Source of the DNA: JBGPBY01 sp041481485
Lineage (GTDB): Bacteria; Acidobacteriota; Terriglobia; 20CM-2-55-15
Length of the DNA stretch: 14,738 nt
Assembly (NCBI GenBank): GCA_041481485.1
Contig: JBGPBY010000139.1
Coordinates: 1 to 14,738 of the forward strand
Direction: 5' to 3'
This document shows positions 6,804-14,738 of this stretch, piece by piece. Made by a program: the position numbers and the translations under genes. The first letter of the stretch is position 1, and the number at the start of each line of letters is the position of its first letter. The notes under the pieces were generated by a model. That model saw only the letters and a list, made by a program, of their open reading frames with translations. It was not told where the DNA came from and did no database searches.

Positions 6804-7002
6804 TGAAGTGGCGCCGGCGAGGGGCAGCCATCAGCACGAATGGCAAGTCTTCGGACTCGATCATTGCTGGACGCGTCACGCCTCTTTGGAAGCGAGCAAA
6901 GAAAAATGCCGCAAACGTGAGGAACAAAACACCCTGACCGATGCGATTCTCGCCTTCTTGCGAGAAAAATGATCTCAGGGGCCACCCTTCGGTTGGAATC
7001 TG
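6804..7002. other. Non-coding gap before the TonB-receptor promoter
   Basis: No gene is supported here. A 44-codon frame starts at 6803 overlapping the upstream stop (TGATG), but its product is only basic and low in complexity. A 7-bp hairpin TTCTCGC/GCGAGAA (6947-6953, 6960-6966) has a 6-nt loop and no T-tract on the + strand, so it is at best a weak terminator for the 4213-6803 operon. The receptor promoter and leader occupy 7003-7102. Confidence 0.5.
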
Positions 7003-7029
7003 TTGACATCCAATCCCTTCATAGATAAT
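7003..7029 (+). promoter_or_regulatory. Sigma-70-like promoter for the TonB-dependent receptor
   Basis: A perfect -35 TTGACA (7003-7008) is followed after 15 bp by GATAAT (7024-7029), five of six bases of the -10 consensus. The spacing is short (17 is preferred), which may mean a need for an activator. GACAT (7005-7009) and ATGTC (7028-7032) are short inverted arms spanning it. The leader of about 66 nt is A/T- then G-rich and ends in an AGGGGGGGA ribosome-binding site at 7092-7100. Confidence 0.5.
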
Positions 7030-7102
7030 GTCGGCAAAACTTCGAAAACTATAAATATTGGGGGTATTGGGTATTCTCAAATTGTCGGCTTAGGGGGGGA
7101 CA

Positions 7103-10100
7103 ATGAGGATACGGAATTTTCTGGTGGCGCTGGTGGCCTGTTCGGTTTTCATCAGCGCCGGTCAAGTGTTTGGTCAAACAGGCAACGCTTCGTTGGGCGG
7201 CATCGTCGCGGATGCGACGAAGGCCTTGATTCCGGGCGTGACGATTACGGCGACGAACACCGCAACGGGCGTCACAACGACTCAGCTTACCAATGACTCG
7301 GGAGCGTACAGCTTCCCCGTTCTGCAGCCGGGAACCTATAAGGTTTCTGCGGAGCTGCAGGGTTTCAAGAAAACTGTACACGACAACATCCAGCTCGGTT
7401 ACGCCACACAGATACGCGACGATTTCAGGCTCGAGATCGGCGCCGCAAATCAGGTGGTGGAAGTCGCTGCTTCGGCGGAAGCCGCATTGAAGGAATCATC
7501 CGCTTCAATCGGCCAGGTTCTTACCGAATCCCGTGTCATGAATCTTCCCCTCGTCGGCAACAATGTATTGAGCCTGCTCACCACACTGCCAGGCGTCAAC
7601 CTCGGCGCCAACTTCGATCCTGGATCGAACACGACCGGCGGCGAGGGAGGCAATACCATTGCCGGCCTGAGCATGGATTCGGTCAATGTGACCCGCGATG
7701 GGTTATCCACGAACGACACGCGGTTTAGCGCCACGGTTTATGGCTCGCTGGCGTTCTCATCGACCCAGTTAAATCCCGATCTGATTGGCGAAATCCGCCT
7801 GATCGTGTCTCCCGTAGACGCGGAACTGGGACGCGGGAACGGCCAGATTCAGATCCGCACGCGTTCCGGCACCAACAAGTTCACCGGATCCGCGACCTGG
7901 AATGTACGCAATAGCGCGTTGGACGCCAATACCTGGACCAACAATCACACCCCGTTTACAGACCCGAACACGAACGTCGTCACTAACAAGACGCTGCCTG
8001 CCTGGAACAACGACCACCAGTACTCGGTCGCCTATGGTGGGCCTGTCGTGATTCCGCACGTGTACAACGGACGGAACAAGACGTTTTTTTACGGGTTGTA
8101 CGAACAGAACATCCGCAACACGCGCGAGACGACGAACGTCAACGTCATCACCGATACCGCGCGAATGGGGATTTTCCGTTACTACACGGGATATAATCCT
8201 GCGGGGTGGAATCCTAACTCGGGGATTCTGAACCCGCAGTTTCCACTGACGGCGACTTCGGCTACAGCGGTGGCCGTCGATTTTGCTGGGAATCCGGTCG
8301 CACCGCTGTTCAATCCGGATGGCTCACAACCCTACACCGGCAAGCTGATCTGCCTGAGCGTGTTTGGCAACAGGCGGCTTGACACCGATTTCAACCTGGT
8401 ACCCTTCACCCCAGCCGATTGTCCCGGTGGCTCCATCAGCCTGCCGCCGGCTGCAAACAACGGGCTGTGGGACGTGAATCGCCCGACGCAGGACACGACG
8501 GGCTACATCAAGAAAATCCTGTCGCTGACTCCCCACCCGAATTATTACGGGGCCGGTGACGGCCTGAATGTCGCGCAATACCGCTATCAGCGCCGGCGCG
8601 GCGGCAACAACAGCAACAACGCGCAAGTTGGCGGGGACCTCTACGCCAACAACAAGCAGTACAACATTAAGATTGACCACAATTTTACGAACAACCACAA
8701 GGCAGCTTTCAACTACACGTACCAAATCAATGACAGCGCCGACAACGTCGCTCAATATCCGGATGGCATCAGCGGCGCGATCACCCGGCGGCCGATGGTG
8801 TTCACCTTGAATGTGACATCGACGTTGTCGTCACGCATGATCAACGAGGCCCGGTTCGGTGTGAACCGCAATAACGAATATGATGTCCCGGCGTGGTTCA
8901 GCAACGATCCAGAGACCCGAAGGAAAGCCGAGGACCTCTTACTCCGAGGCTCACCCAGCACATTGAATCCCAGTTACACGTACCTCACCGTCATAAACAA
9001 TGGAGTTGGAATCGTCAACAACTCTTCTGGCTACATGGACACGACGGTCAACAACTTCATTGCCGAAAACCCGCTCTGGAACTATGCCGACACGCTCAGT
9101 TGGAGCACGGGCAAACACGCCTTTAAGTTTGGCGCCGAAGTGCGCCTGCCGCGGACGGGCGGAACGGGGGAATTGCAGCCGTATCCATCGATTGCACTGG
9201 GGAATAACACTAACGCCAACACAACAGTGAGCCCATTCAGCACCGTCACGAATTTCGCCACGGAATTGCCGGGCTTGCTCAATGCGACCGTCACGGGAGG
9301 AAACACCGCACGAAGCGATGTGAGGGACCTCAGCTACTACTTGACGGGGTCGGTCAATAACGCCACCCAGCCGTACTGGGTGAACAGTTTCACGAATGTG
9401 GACAAAGGCCTGTGGTCCGATTACTCAACTTCCGGGAATCGCCTGCGCAAGCAGGTCTGGCAAGAATGGGACGCCTTTGTGAAGGACGATTACAAGATCA
9501 CGCGGCGCCTGACCCTGAACCTCGGAGTCCGTTGGGAATTCGCCTCGGCGCCGTTCATCGATGGCGGCTTCACGGCCGCGGTAAAAGATTACGGCTACGG
9601 AGCGTTCGGCGCCACCCGCGTGGCGCAAACGACGATCGACAAGTTCAACAACGATCCCTTCAGCATTTTCATACACCCGGGCAATCTCTTCCTGACCGGC
9701 TATGGAACGACCCCGACCGGGACTCCGTTGAGCTGTCAGACTGGAGTGCAGCAGAATGCACTGCTTCCCGTCTCGACATGCGACCCCAATTACGTGGCGG
9801 CGATCAGGTTTGTCGGACCCGGCAGCCCGAATCCGAGCCTCAAATCCGAACCGGTCAGCTATTACAACATCGGTCCCGCCGTTGGTTTCGCCTACCAGCT
9901 TCCCTGGTTTGGCGAGGGAAAGACGAGCATCCGCGGCGGCTACCAGCAGACGTTCGGCGGGGCGCAAGCGGTCCGGAACAACGTACCGGGCGGTACGGAA
10001 GCCGAAATCGCCAATGCACCCGGGGCCTTTATATCCCAAACAACTACCATCGGCGATCCTACCTTCGCGAGCATCCTGAACACGCGTGCCATTACTCTGG

Positions 10101-11872
10101 CCGACGTAACAGCCCTCGTTCCGGTGCGGCCGAACTCCTTGCCGGGCGGCGCCGTCCCGATTTATGGACGCTTCGCTGGCGGGGCTGGGGGAGTGAATGT
10201 CTACGATCCAAACTACAAGACGCCCTACACCCAGAACCTCAATTTCTCGATCACCCGTCAGGTCACGCGCACGACGAGTTTGAATATTCAGTACATCGGC
10301 ACTTTTGCCCGCCGGCAAAAGGGCAGCATCAACATGAATACCCCAAACGTCTATAACAACCCCGAACTGTTTCAAGCACTGACGGACGCGCGGGCCGGAA
10401 CATGCACGGCCAATGCGACGGGTTACGCGGCCAACTATACTTCGAAAGGAATCAATCCCTGCGACGCCAATGGCGATCCGGTTTTGTTCGACCAGCTTTT
10501 GGCGGGCTTGAACCTGAACGTCGGTGTTTCTGGAGCAACTGGAACGGGATCATTCGGCTTTGTTGGAACAAACAACACCGCCAGCATTTACCAGACGGGC
10601 GCTGAACAGTTGCGGCGAAGCGGCACGTTCCAGGCCAACCTGGCGAATGGTGACTTCCTGGCCGTCACAAATAGCTTGCTTGGGCTGACTCCGACGGCGG
10701 CGCAAGGCCGTCAGACCGCGCCAATCGATCCGGCAACTGGCGGAACGATCGGGGGCGTTGCGCTGGTCGGGCTTCGAAACGGCTGCGACCGTATAGCAAA
10801 TGGCGCGTCGTTCGTACAGCAAACGATAACTTTGAATTCGAGCGGAATCCCCACAGGAGTCGCGTTCAATTCCGGCTTCAACGCTTCCAACGCCACACCG
10901 CTGCGATGCTTCTCAGAGGACTGGCTCATCAGCAATCCTCAGTTCGGTACAACCAACTACATCGCCAATTTGGGCCATAACAATTACCACTCCCTTCAAG
11001 TTGGGGTATCCACACGGCCGATCAACGGAATCACCATGGATGCAACCTGGGTTTGGGCGAAGGCGATGAATCAACCCACAACCAACTACTTCGATCCCTC
11101 GAGGCAGTCCCTCAACTTTGGGGCGCAGGCCAACAATTTGCACTCTCTGCGCACGAACGGAACCATTGAGCTGCCGATCGGCCCGAACAAGCTCCTCTTC
11201 GGCAACACATCCGGTATTGTGGCGCGGCTTCTTGAACGGTGGCAGACCAGCTTCATCGCCAACTTTGCTACTGGAACTCCAGCGAGTATTTCGCCGGGAA
11301 CAAGCCATTGCTACAGGGCAACACCCAGCTCCTGCCGGTACAACGTCACTGCGGACTGGGTCCAGCCAACTGGCCAGGTGGAATGGAACACGGTGAACGC
11401 CAATACCGGCGCCATCACGGGCTCGTTCTATGGCAATCCCGCCCCGTTCACAGGCGTCACCGATCCGCAATGTCTGGATCCCAAGATCACCACTCCCGGC
11501 GATAAGATGGGCACCAGCCTGGTCACCAGTTCGACCGGCACAGCCGTCTGCAATATCACCGCCCTGGCCCAGAGAAATCCCGACGGCAGCACCGGGAAGT
11601 TGTTGCTCGTCTACTCCCAGCCGGGTCAGATCGGCAACTCCGGCAATAACAATGTCGTTCTGTTCGGTCGGTGGAGCCTGGATATGAACCTCAGCAAATC
11701 GTTCCGCGTGAGCGAATCCAAGAGCGTCCAGCTCCGGTTCGACGCCACGGACGTCCTGAACCACCCGAATCTCAACAACCCGACTCTCAGCGCAGGTGGA
11801 GGTCTCGGATCCATTACGGGCAAGGGAACCCAAACCCGTAAGTTGCAGGGTACGCTTCGCCTCCAGTTCTAG
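7103..11872 (+). CDS. Oar-like TonB-dependent outer-membrane receptor with carboxypeptidase-regulatory-like domain
   Basis: A 1589-aa outer-membrane beta-barrel protein, longer than the 1000-1250 aa usual for this acidobacterial family. Residues 1-24 are a Sec signal ending AGQVFG. Residues about 28-110 are a CarboxypepD_reg-like Ig-fold domain (GIVADATKALIPGVTITATN, then DSGAYSFPVLQPGTYKVSAE). The plug follows (about 120-260; LPLVGNNVLSLLTTLPGV, then AELGRGNGQIQIRTRSGTN). The rest is the barrel with many RLTLNLGVRWEF-type strands, and the protein ends GTLRLQF with the C-terminal Phe of the BAM signal. I see no clear TonB box. The mature chain has twelve cysteines as six local pairs. The family imports or binds large substrates such as polysaccharides or peptides; the substrate here is unknown and no SusD-like partner is adjacent. 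ATG 7103 has a strong ribosome-binding site. It is monocistronic, with its own promoter and terminator. Confidence 0.92.
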   Translation: MRIRNFLVALVACSVFISAGQVFGQTGNASLGGIVADATKALIPGVTITATNTATGVTTTQLTNDSGAYSFPVLQPGTYKVSAELQGFKKTVHDNIQLGYATQIRDDFRLEIGAANQVVEVAASAEAALKESSASIGQVLTESRVMNLPLVGNNVLSLLTTLPGVNLGANFDPGSNTTGGEGGNTIAGLSMDSVNVTRDGLSTNDTRFSATVYGSLAFSSTQLNPDLIGEIRLIVSPVDAELGRGNGQIQIRTRSGTNKFTGSATWNVRNSALDANTWTNNHTPFTDPNTNVVTNKTLPAWNNDHQYSVAYGGPVVIPHVYNGRNKTFFYGLYEQNIRNTRETTNVNVITDTARMGIFRYYTGYNPAGWNPNSGILNPQFPLTATSATAVAVDFAGNPVAPLFNPDGSQPYTGKLICLSVFGNRRLDTDFNLVPFTPADCPGGSISLPPAANNGLWDVNRPTQDTTGYIKKILSLTPHPNYYGAGDGLNVAQYRYQRRRGGNNSNNAQVGGDLYANNKQYNIKIDHNFTNNHKAAFNYTYQINDSADNVAQYPDGISGAITRRPMVFTLNVTSTLSSRMINEARFGVNRNNEYDVPAWFSNDPETRRKAEDLLLRGSPSTLNPSYTYLTVINNGVGIVNNSSGYMDTTVNNFIAENPLWNYADTLSWSTGKHAFKFGAEVRLPRTGGTGELQPYPSIALGNNTNANTTVSPFSTVTNFATELPGLLNATVTGGNTARSDVRDLSYYLTGSVNNATQPYWVNSFTNVDKGLWSDYSTSGNRLRKQVWQEWDAFVKDDYKITRRLTLNLGVRWEFASAPFIDGGFTAAVKDYGYGAFGATRVAQTTIDKFNNDPFSIFIHPGNLFLTGYGTTPTGTPLSCQTGVQQNALLPVSTCDPNYVAAIRFVGPGSPNPSLKSEPVSYYNIGPAVGFAYQLPWFGEGKTSIRGGYQQTFGGAQAVRNNVPGGTEAEIANAPGAFISQTTTIGDPTFASILNTRAITLADVTALVPVRPNSLPGGAVPIYGRFAGGAGGVNVYDPNYKTPYTQNLNFSITRQVTRTTSLNIQYIGTFARRQKGSINMNTPNVYNNPELFQALTDARAGTCTANATGYAANYTSKGINPCDANGDPVLFDQLLAGLNLNVGVSGATGTGSFGFVGTNNTASIYQTGAEQLRRSGTFQANLANGDFLAVTNSLLGLTPTAAQGRQTAPIDPATGGTIGGVALVGLRNGCDRIANGASFVQQTITLNSSGIPTGVAFNSGFNASNATPLRCFSEDWLISNPQFGTTNYIANLGHNNYHSLQVGVSTRPINGITMDATWVWAKAMNQPTTNYFDPSRQSLNFGAQANNLHSLRTNGTIELPIGPNKLLFGNTSGIVARLLERWQTSFIANFATGTPASISPGTSHCYRATPSSCRYNVTADWVQPTGQVEWNTVNANTGAITGSFYGNPAPFTGVTDPQCLDPKITTPGDKMGTSLVTSSTGTAVCNITALAQRNPDGSTGKLLLVYSQPGQIGNSGNNNVVLFGRWSLDMNLSKSFRVSESKSVQLRFDATDVLNHPNLNNPTLSAGGGLGSITGKGTQTRKLQGTLRLQF

Positions 11873-11890
11873 CTGAACGGACCTCTCAGC

Positions 11891-11930
11891 AAAGACCTCT
11901 GCCGGAAACGGCAGAGGTCTTTTTTTGTTT
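11891..11930 (+). terminator. Intrinsic terminator of the TonB-receptor gene
   Basis: AGACCTCTGCCG (11893-11904), tetraloop GAAA and CGGCAGAGGTCT (11909-11920) form a perfect 12-bp stem that extends by two A-T pairs. It is followed by a run of T (7 counting the stem's last T, then GTTT). It begins 20 bp after the receptor stop. This is a textbook Rho-independent terminator on the + strand. Confidence 0.93.
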
Positions 11931-11963
11931 GTCTCTGAGAAAGAGCAGCCACCACCTGCCTGT

Positions 11964-11992
11964 TTGAGCAGTTCACTACTGCATCGATTTAT
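11964..11992 (+). promoter_or_regulatory. Weak candidate promoter for the PEP-CTERM gene
   Basis: TTGAGC (11964-11969), a 17-bp spacer and ATTTAT (11987-11992) make a plausible but poor sigma-70 pair. It is offered because the strong terminator just upstream means the gene at 12039 needs its own promoter, and nothing better is visible. Confidence 0.25.
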
Positions 11993-12038
11993 GTCACACA
12001 GAAGAACGGCTCCAATACGGTGATTGGCAGGAGGCTCC

Positions 12039-12734
12039 ATGTTTCGGCAACTGACGCGGGTGTTGTTGTTCATTCCCGTGCTGATCGGCACAGTTCAGGC
12101 TGCGAGCGTGACTTTGGATCCGCCAAACCCACCGCCGGTTTTTACCTCAGCATCGATCTCCAGTGACGGAACGGCGTTGAACTTTCTGCTGCAATTTGCC
12201 AACGGATTCGACTACAACGATCACGACTCATTCGGACGCCAGGCGGAGTCCTTTCAGTGGTACCTGACATTGGATATCGAGGCGATGCGGCCGTCCAATA
12301 TCCATGACGTGGAATACATTATTCGCGGAGATGGCTTCGGAGCGAACCACAAGGTGGAACTCTGCACGGCCAAACCTTTCGGTGCGGGATGCGCCGGCGG
12401 GTGGGGAATAGACATCGGAGGGTTTGCAGCTGCCCTCGATCAAAGCGGCTTGCTGGCATTCGAAATTCCAGTTGCACTTTTTGGTACTGATGCGCTTCAG
12501 TACGATGTGCTCGGATTCCGATACGGCACCGAGAATGACGGACTGAACGGTTTCGTGAACAGCGGAGGCGCTAACCGATGGTTTCCGTTCCCCAGGGATA
12601 TCTTGCCACCACCAAATGATGGAGATCCAATCGGGACTCCGGAGCCCTCCTCGGTCACACTGATACTGCTCCTGCTTGGCTGGTTTTTTGTTACAAGATC
12701 CCGCTTTGGATTATCGCGCTTGCGACGAATCTGA
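12039..12734 (+). CDS. Exported protein with C-terminal PEP-CTERM sorting signal
   Basis: A 231-aa secreted protein. Residues 1-21 are a Sec signal (MFRQLTRVLLFIPVLIGTVQA). The central part (about 22-198) is beta-rich, acidic and aromatic, with one close Cys pair (LCTAKPFGAGCAG) that could form a disulfide; I recognise no domain in it. The C-terminal 31 residues are a PEP-CTERM tag: PEPSS at 201-205, a hydrophobic helix VTLILLLLGWFFV, then a basic tail TRSRFGLSRLRRI that is longer than the usual few arginines. Such tags are processed by an exosortase (EpsH/XrtA family), coded elsewhere, usually with exopolysaccharide genes. ATG 12039 is chosen because AGGAGG (12029-12034) lies 4 nt upstream; the in-frame TTG at 12024 would put that site inside the gene. 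It is convergent with the - strand gene ending at 12771. Confidence 0.85.
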   Translation: MFRQLTRVLLFIPVLIGTVQAASVTLDPPNPPPVFTSASISSDGTALNFLLQFANGFDYNDHDSFGRQAESFQWYLTLDIEAMRPSNIHDVEYIIRGDGFGANHKVELCTAKPFGAGCAGGWGIDIGGFAAALDQSGLLAFEIPVALFGTDALQYDVLGFRYGTENDGLNGFVNSGGANRWFPFPRDILPPPNDGDPIGTPEPSSVTLILLLLGWFFVTRSRFGLSRLRRI

Positions 12735-12770
12735 GGTGATTGCGGCCGGGCGGGGGCCAATTAGGTCGTC

Positions 12771-13172
12771 TTAGTCTTCGCCGCGGTTTTCATCATCCAG
12801 AGATTTCGCCGTCTTCGCAGAAATTGGCTTGGCCTGGGGGCGGCACAGTCGGGCCATATAATCTTTGGAGGCACCAGTCTTCCTGGAAGGGGCCCCCGGG
12901 AGGTAGTGGAAACGGACCAGATAAATATTCTCGCCTTTGCCGTGTTTAGCAACCTTGAGAAGATCAAGCACGCCCAAAAAGCCGGAAGCCTGTGCGAGCG
13001 CGGGCGTGATGTCGAGGAAACCGATCTGTTCGATGGAATCGACTTCGATCTCTCCGTAGTCATCAACGCGGTAACGTCCCCCAACCTTTACATGAGGCCG
13101 CTGCCAGATGCGAACGCTGCACGTGATATTGCCGCGGCGGACACCCTCGCGTAGTCGTTTCGTGAACACCAT
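12771..13172 (-). CDS. ASCH-like (PUA-fold) domain protein
   Basis: A 133-aa protein whose residues about 1-93 resemble the ASCH domain, a PUA-like beta-barrel usually linked to RNA or modified-nucleotide binding. The visible pattern is FTKRLREGVRRGNITCSVR (the 'G-x-K/R-x-x-T' region), then RPHVKVGGRYRVDDYGEIEV, IEQIGFLDITPALAQASGF and a closing IYLVRFHYLP strand. The last 40 residues are a basic, Ala/Lys-rich tail with no clear fold. The ATG at 13172-13170 is the first in frame and begins the domain, though no good ribosome-binding site precedes it. It starts 22 nt after the stop of the phospholipase-D-fold gene and is probably co-transcribed with it. The frame, direction and domain pattern make it a real gene; its role is unknown. 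Confidence 0.75.
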   Translation of the reverse strand: MVFTKRLREGVRRGNITCSVRIWQRPHVKVGGRYRVDDYGEIEVDSIEQIGFLDITPALAQASGFLGVLDLLKVAKHGKGENIYLVRFHYLPGAPSRKTGASKDYMARLCRPQAKPISAKTAKSLDDENRGED

Positions 13173-13194
13173 GCTTTAGTTGGTTTCGCGTTGT

Positions 13195-14738
13195 CTAGCC
13201 GACGAAATATTTGCGCCGTTTCGATTTGTAACTCTTCGTATCGAAATGTGGCGGCACCCACTCCTCCGACTTTTCCTTGAGATAGCCGGCGTTCGGATCT
13301 CCGGATCCTGCCGCCACAAGTTTGCGCACGATATAGCGCGCGTAGTGATGATCGAAGATCCGCATGTACTCTCCGAGATAGATGTCCGCCACGCGTTTGT
13401 CACCGCGAATCACGAGCATGTTTTCATCGTTGATGCGTTGTGAGGGCCTGCTGAAATTGGCCGATCCGGTCACGACCAGCGGGTCGGTGCTGAGCGGATC
13501 CACCAGCATGAATTTGGTGTGGATGTAATCGTTCGTGTTCAAGGGATTGCTCCGCTCCCGGAGGAAATTCGCGAGGACGCCCTCTTCCAGATACCCTCCG
13601 GCGGCGAAGATTACATCCCGGTCGTGACCGACGCTCTCCCCTACTCCGAGATCGTCGTCTTTTACGATGTAACGGAGGACGTCATTTTCCTGGGTGATGA
13701 ATGGCTCAAACACATCGTCCAGATTGAACGCCAATGTAATACAGACAATTTTCGTTGCCTCGGCCATTCGATCGGCATACCACTGCAGTGTCGCGATGCT
13801 GTTATCGTCATCGCGCGCGCTGAACAAGGGCGTGACGCTGTTCTTCGCCGGTTTTCCTGGAGGTGTAGGCGTGGCAGCGCGATTCAGCGGCCGCAATTTC
13901 GTCGATGTCAGATTCTGGGAGAGCCGGACCCAGTACTCCAGATACGTTTTGGCGACTGCCTTGTCCCACACCATGTGTCCGACATTGGAATGGCCGAAGA
14001 TTCCGCCGGCCGAAATGTTGGTCGAGCCGGTCCAGACGGCAATCGGTTCATTGTTCTTCAGCAGGACGACGAATTTGTTGTGCCGAATCCCTTCGGTCAC
14101 GGTTCGCGGAATGACGCTGCCGCTCGCATCCAATCCGGCGCGGCCGATGGTCTCCTCGTTTTCGGTCTTGTAGCTGCTCTCCGCGTCGTAAACAATCTTC
14201 ACATCCACGCCGGCCTCGACGGCTTTAGCGAAGGCATTGGCGACCGGCTGATAGCGAAACTCGTAAAACGCTGCCCGCAACGCGAACTTCTCATCTTTGG
14301 CGAAAGCGATCATCCGCAAAAGCGCTTCGAACAGACCGCGAGAAAGCCACACCATCGGCGCGGATGTCGGCTCGTTCGGGTTCGGGTCCACGTTGCCGAA
14401 CGGTTCACGTGCGTAAGCCTGCGAACCGATCACACCTCGATTGAAAAAGATGTCATGCCGGACGGGACCGGCCGAGGCGGCATCGGCGAGATCCCCAAGC
14501 TCGGGTTCCGTTGTGATATCGAGCGTCACTCCCGATGCGTTTTCAAGATTCAGCAACTTCGGCGTGCCATACGCTGGAACGATTTTGTATTTGTAGCGGG
14601 TGCCCGAGTGGGCCGTGTAGTCCCCCCACTGGAAGGATTGAATGGGATGGTCCGCGGTTGTAACCGGCGTCCCGGGAGGAAGGCCCTTGTCCTTGTCGCG
14701 AAACCTTTTGATTCCGCGCAGGAAGTAAGACTCCACGA
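13195..14738 (-). CDS. Phospholipase D-fold protein (two PLD domains), 5' end beyond the window
   Basis: At least 513 codons; the gene runs off the right edge and the GTG at 14736-14734 is probably an internal Val. Numbered from that codon, residues about 30-80 look like a fibronectin-III-type strand set (GTRYKYKIVPAYG). Then come two PLD half-domains. The first has H219-N-K221 and GSTN (237-240) but Leu226 where the motif HxK(x)4D has Asp. The second is canonical: H406-T-K408, Asp413 and GSAN (424-427), followed by the conserved NDENMLVI. PLD-fold enzymes hydrolyse or transfer phosphodiesters, in phospholipids or nucleic acids, through a covalent phosphohistidine; which substrate applies here is unclear. 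The C-terminus is basic (KSYKSKRRKYF). Localisation cannot be judged without the N-terminus. The ASCH-like gene follows 22 nt downstream. Confidence 0.88.
   Translation of the reverse strand, partial: VESYFLRGIKRFRDKDKGLPPGTPVTTADHPIQSFQWGDYTAHSGTRYKYKIVPAYGTPKLLNLENASGVTLDITTEPELGDLADAASAGPVRHDIFFNRGVIGSQAYAREPFGNVDPNPNEPTSAPMVWLSRGLFEALLRMIAFAKDEKFALRAAFYEFRYQPVANAFAKAVEAGVDVKIVYDAESSYKTENEETIGRAGLDASGSVIPRTVTEGIRHNKFVVLLKNNEPIAVWTGSTNISAGGIFGHSNVGHMVWDKAVAKTYLEYWVRLSQNLTSTKLRPLNRAATPTPPGKPAKNSVTPLFSARDDDNSIATLQWYADRMAEATKIVCITLAFNLDDVFEPFITQENDVLRYIVKDDDLGVGESVGHDRDVIFAAGGYLEEGVLANFLRERSNPLNTNDYIHTKFMLVDPLSTDPLVVTGSANFSRPSQRINDENMLVIRGDKRVADIYLGEYMRIFDHHYARYIVRKLVAAGSGDPNAGYLKEKSEEWVPPHFDTKSYKSKRRKYFVG

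Noticed and set aside
6803..6937. 44-codon frame starting TGATG at the LVIVD stop
   Set aside because: The overlap looks like coupling, but the product is a short basic low-complexity peptide with no ribosome-binding site of its own and no recognisable pattern.
7005..7032. GACAT/ATGTC inverted arms over the receptor promoter as an operator
   Set aside because: Only 5 bp per arm and 18 bp apart, which is expected by chance; noted but not called as a separate site.
9412..10375. Two overlapping frames of about 315 codons, one on each strand, inside the receptor gene
   Set aside because: Both lie wholly within the well-supported receptor reading frame and show only Arg/Pro/Gly-rich shadow composition.
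12735..12770. Bidirectional terminator between the convergent genes
   Set aside because: Only a weak GGCC/GGCC pairing without a T-run on either strand could be found in the 36-bp gap.
1..14738. CRISPR array, tRNA, rRNA, insertion sequence or phage genes
   Set aside because: None was seen on either strand: no regularly spaced repeats, no tRNA-like cloverleaf, no transposase or integrase motifs.

Overview
The window looks like chromosomal DNA from a soil-type member of the Acidobacteriota. The evidence is the gene set: a very large Oar-like TonB-dependent outer-membrane protein with an N-terminal carboxypeptidase-regulatory-like domain, a DUF6152 protein followed by an 'FSGIWE' lipoprotein and an LVIVD-repeat protein, a PEP-CTERM-anchored exported protein, and many ATGA-type gene overlaps. 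The phylum is inferred from gene families; no rRNA or other marker is present. I saw no tRNA, rRNA, CRISPR array, transposase or phage gene.

Layout. Positions 1-129 are non-coding and carry a 12-bp repeat and a possible extended -10 promoter. Positions 130-2705 hold a tight three-gene + strand cluster: a small histidine-bearing four-helix membrane protein, a class I SAM methyltransferase overlapping it by 4 nt, and a CoA-disulfide-reductase-like flavoprotein starting on the base after the methyltransferase stop. A secreted MltD-like lytic transglycosylase with a LysM domain follows (2780-3943). Positions 4213-6803 hold a second + strand operon (DUF6152 protein, lipoprotein, Tat-exported LVIVD beta-propeller), all predicted to be outside the cytoplasm. 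After a ~300-bp gap with a good promoter comes the 1589-aa TonB-dependent receptor (7103-11872), closed by a textbook intrinsic terminator. A PEP-CTERM protein (12039-12734) follows. The right end is a convergent - strand pair: an incomplete phospholipase-D-fold protein (13195 to the window edge) and, 22 nt downstream, an ASCH-like domain protein (12771-13172).

How the parts may work together. Most of the window concerns the cell envelope: peptidoglycan turnover, outer-membrane uptake, surface anchoring and a periplasmic protein set. The three-gene cluster at the left suggests a membrane-linked redox/methyl-transfer function whose substrate cannot be named from sequence. The DUF6152/lipoprotein/LVIVD operon may be a metal-using periplasmic module, because the predicted mature DUF6152 protein begins His-His and the LVIVD propeller is histidine-rich with a twin-arginine signal. 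No complete, recognisable new defence or mobile system is present. The most interesting uncharacterised units are those two cassettes and the PLD/ASCH pair.
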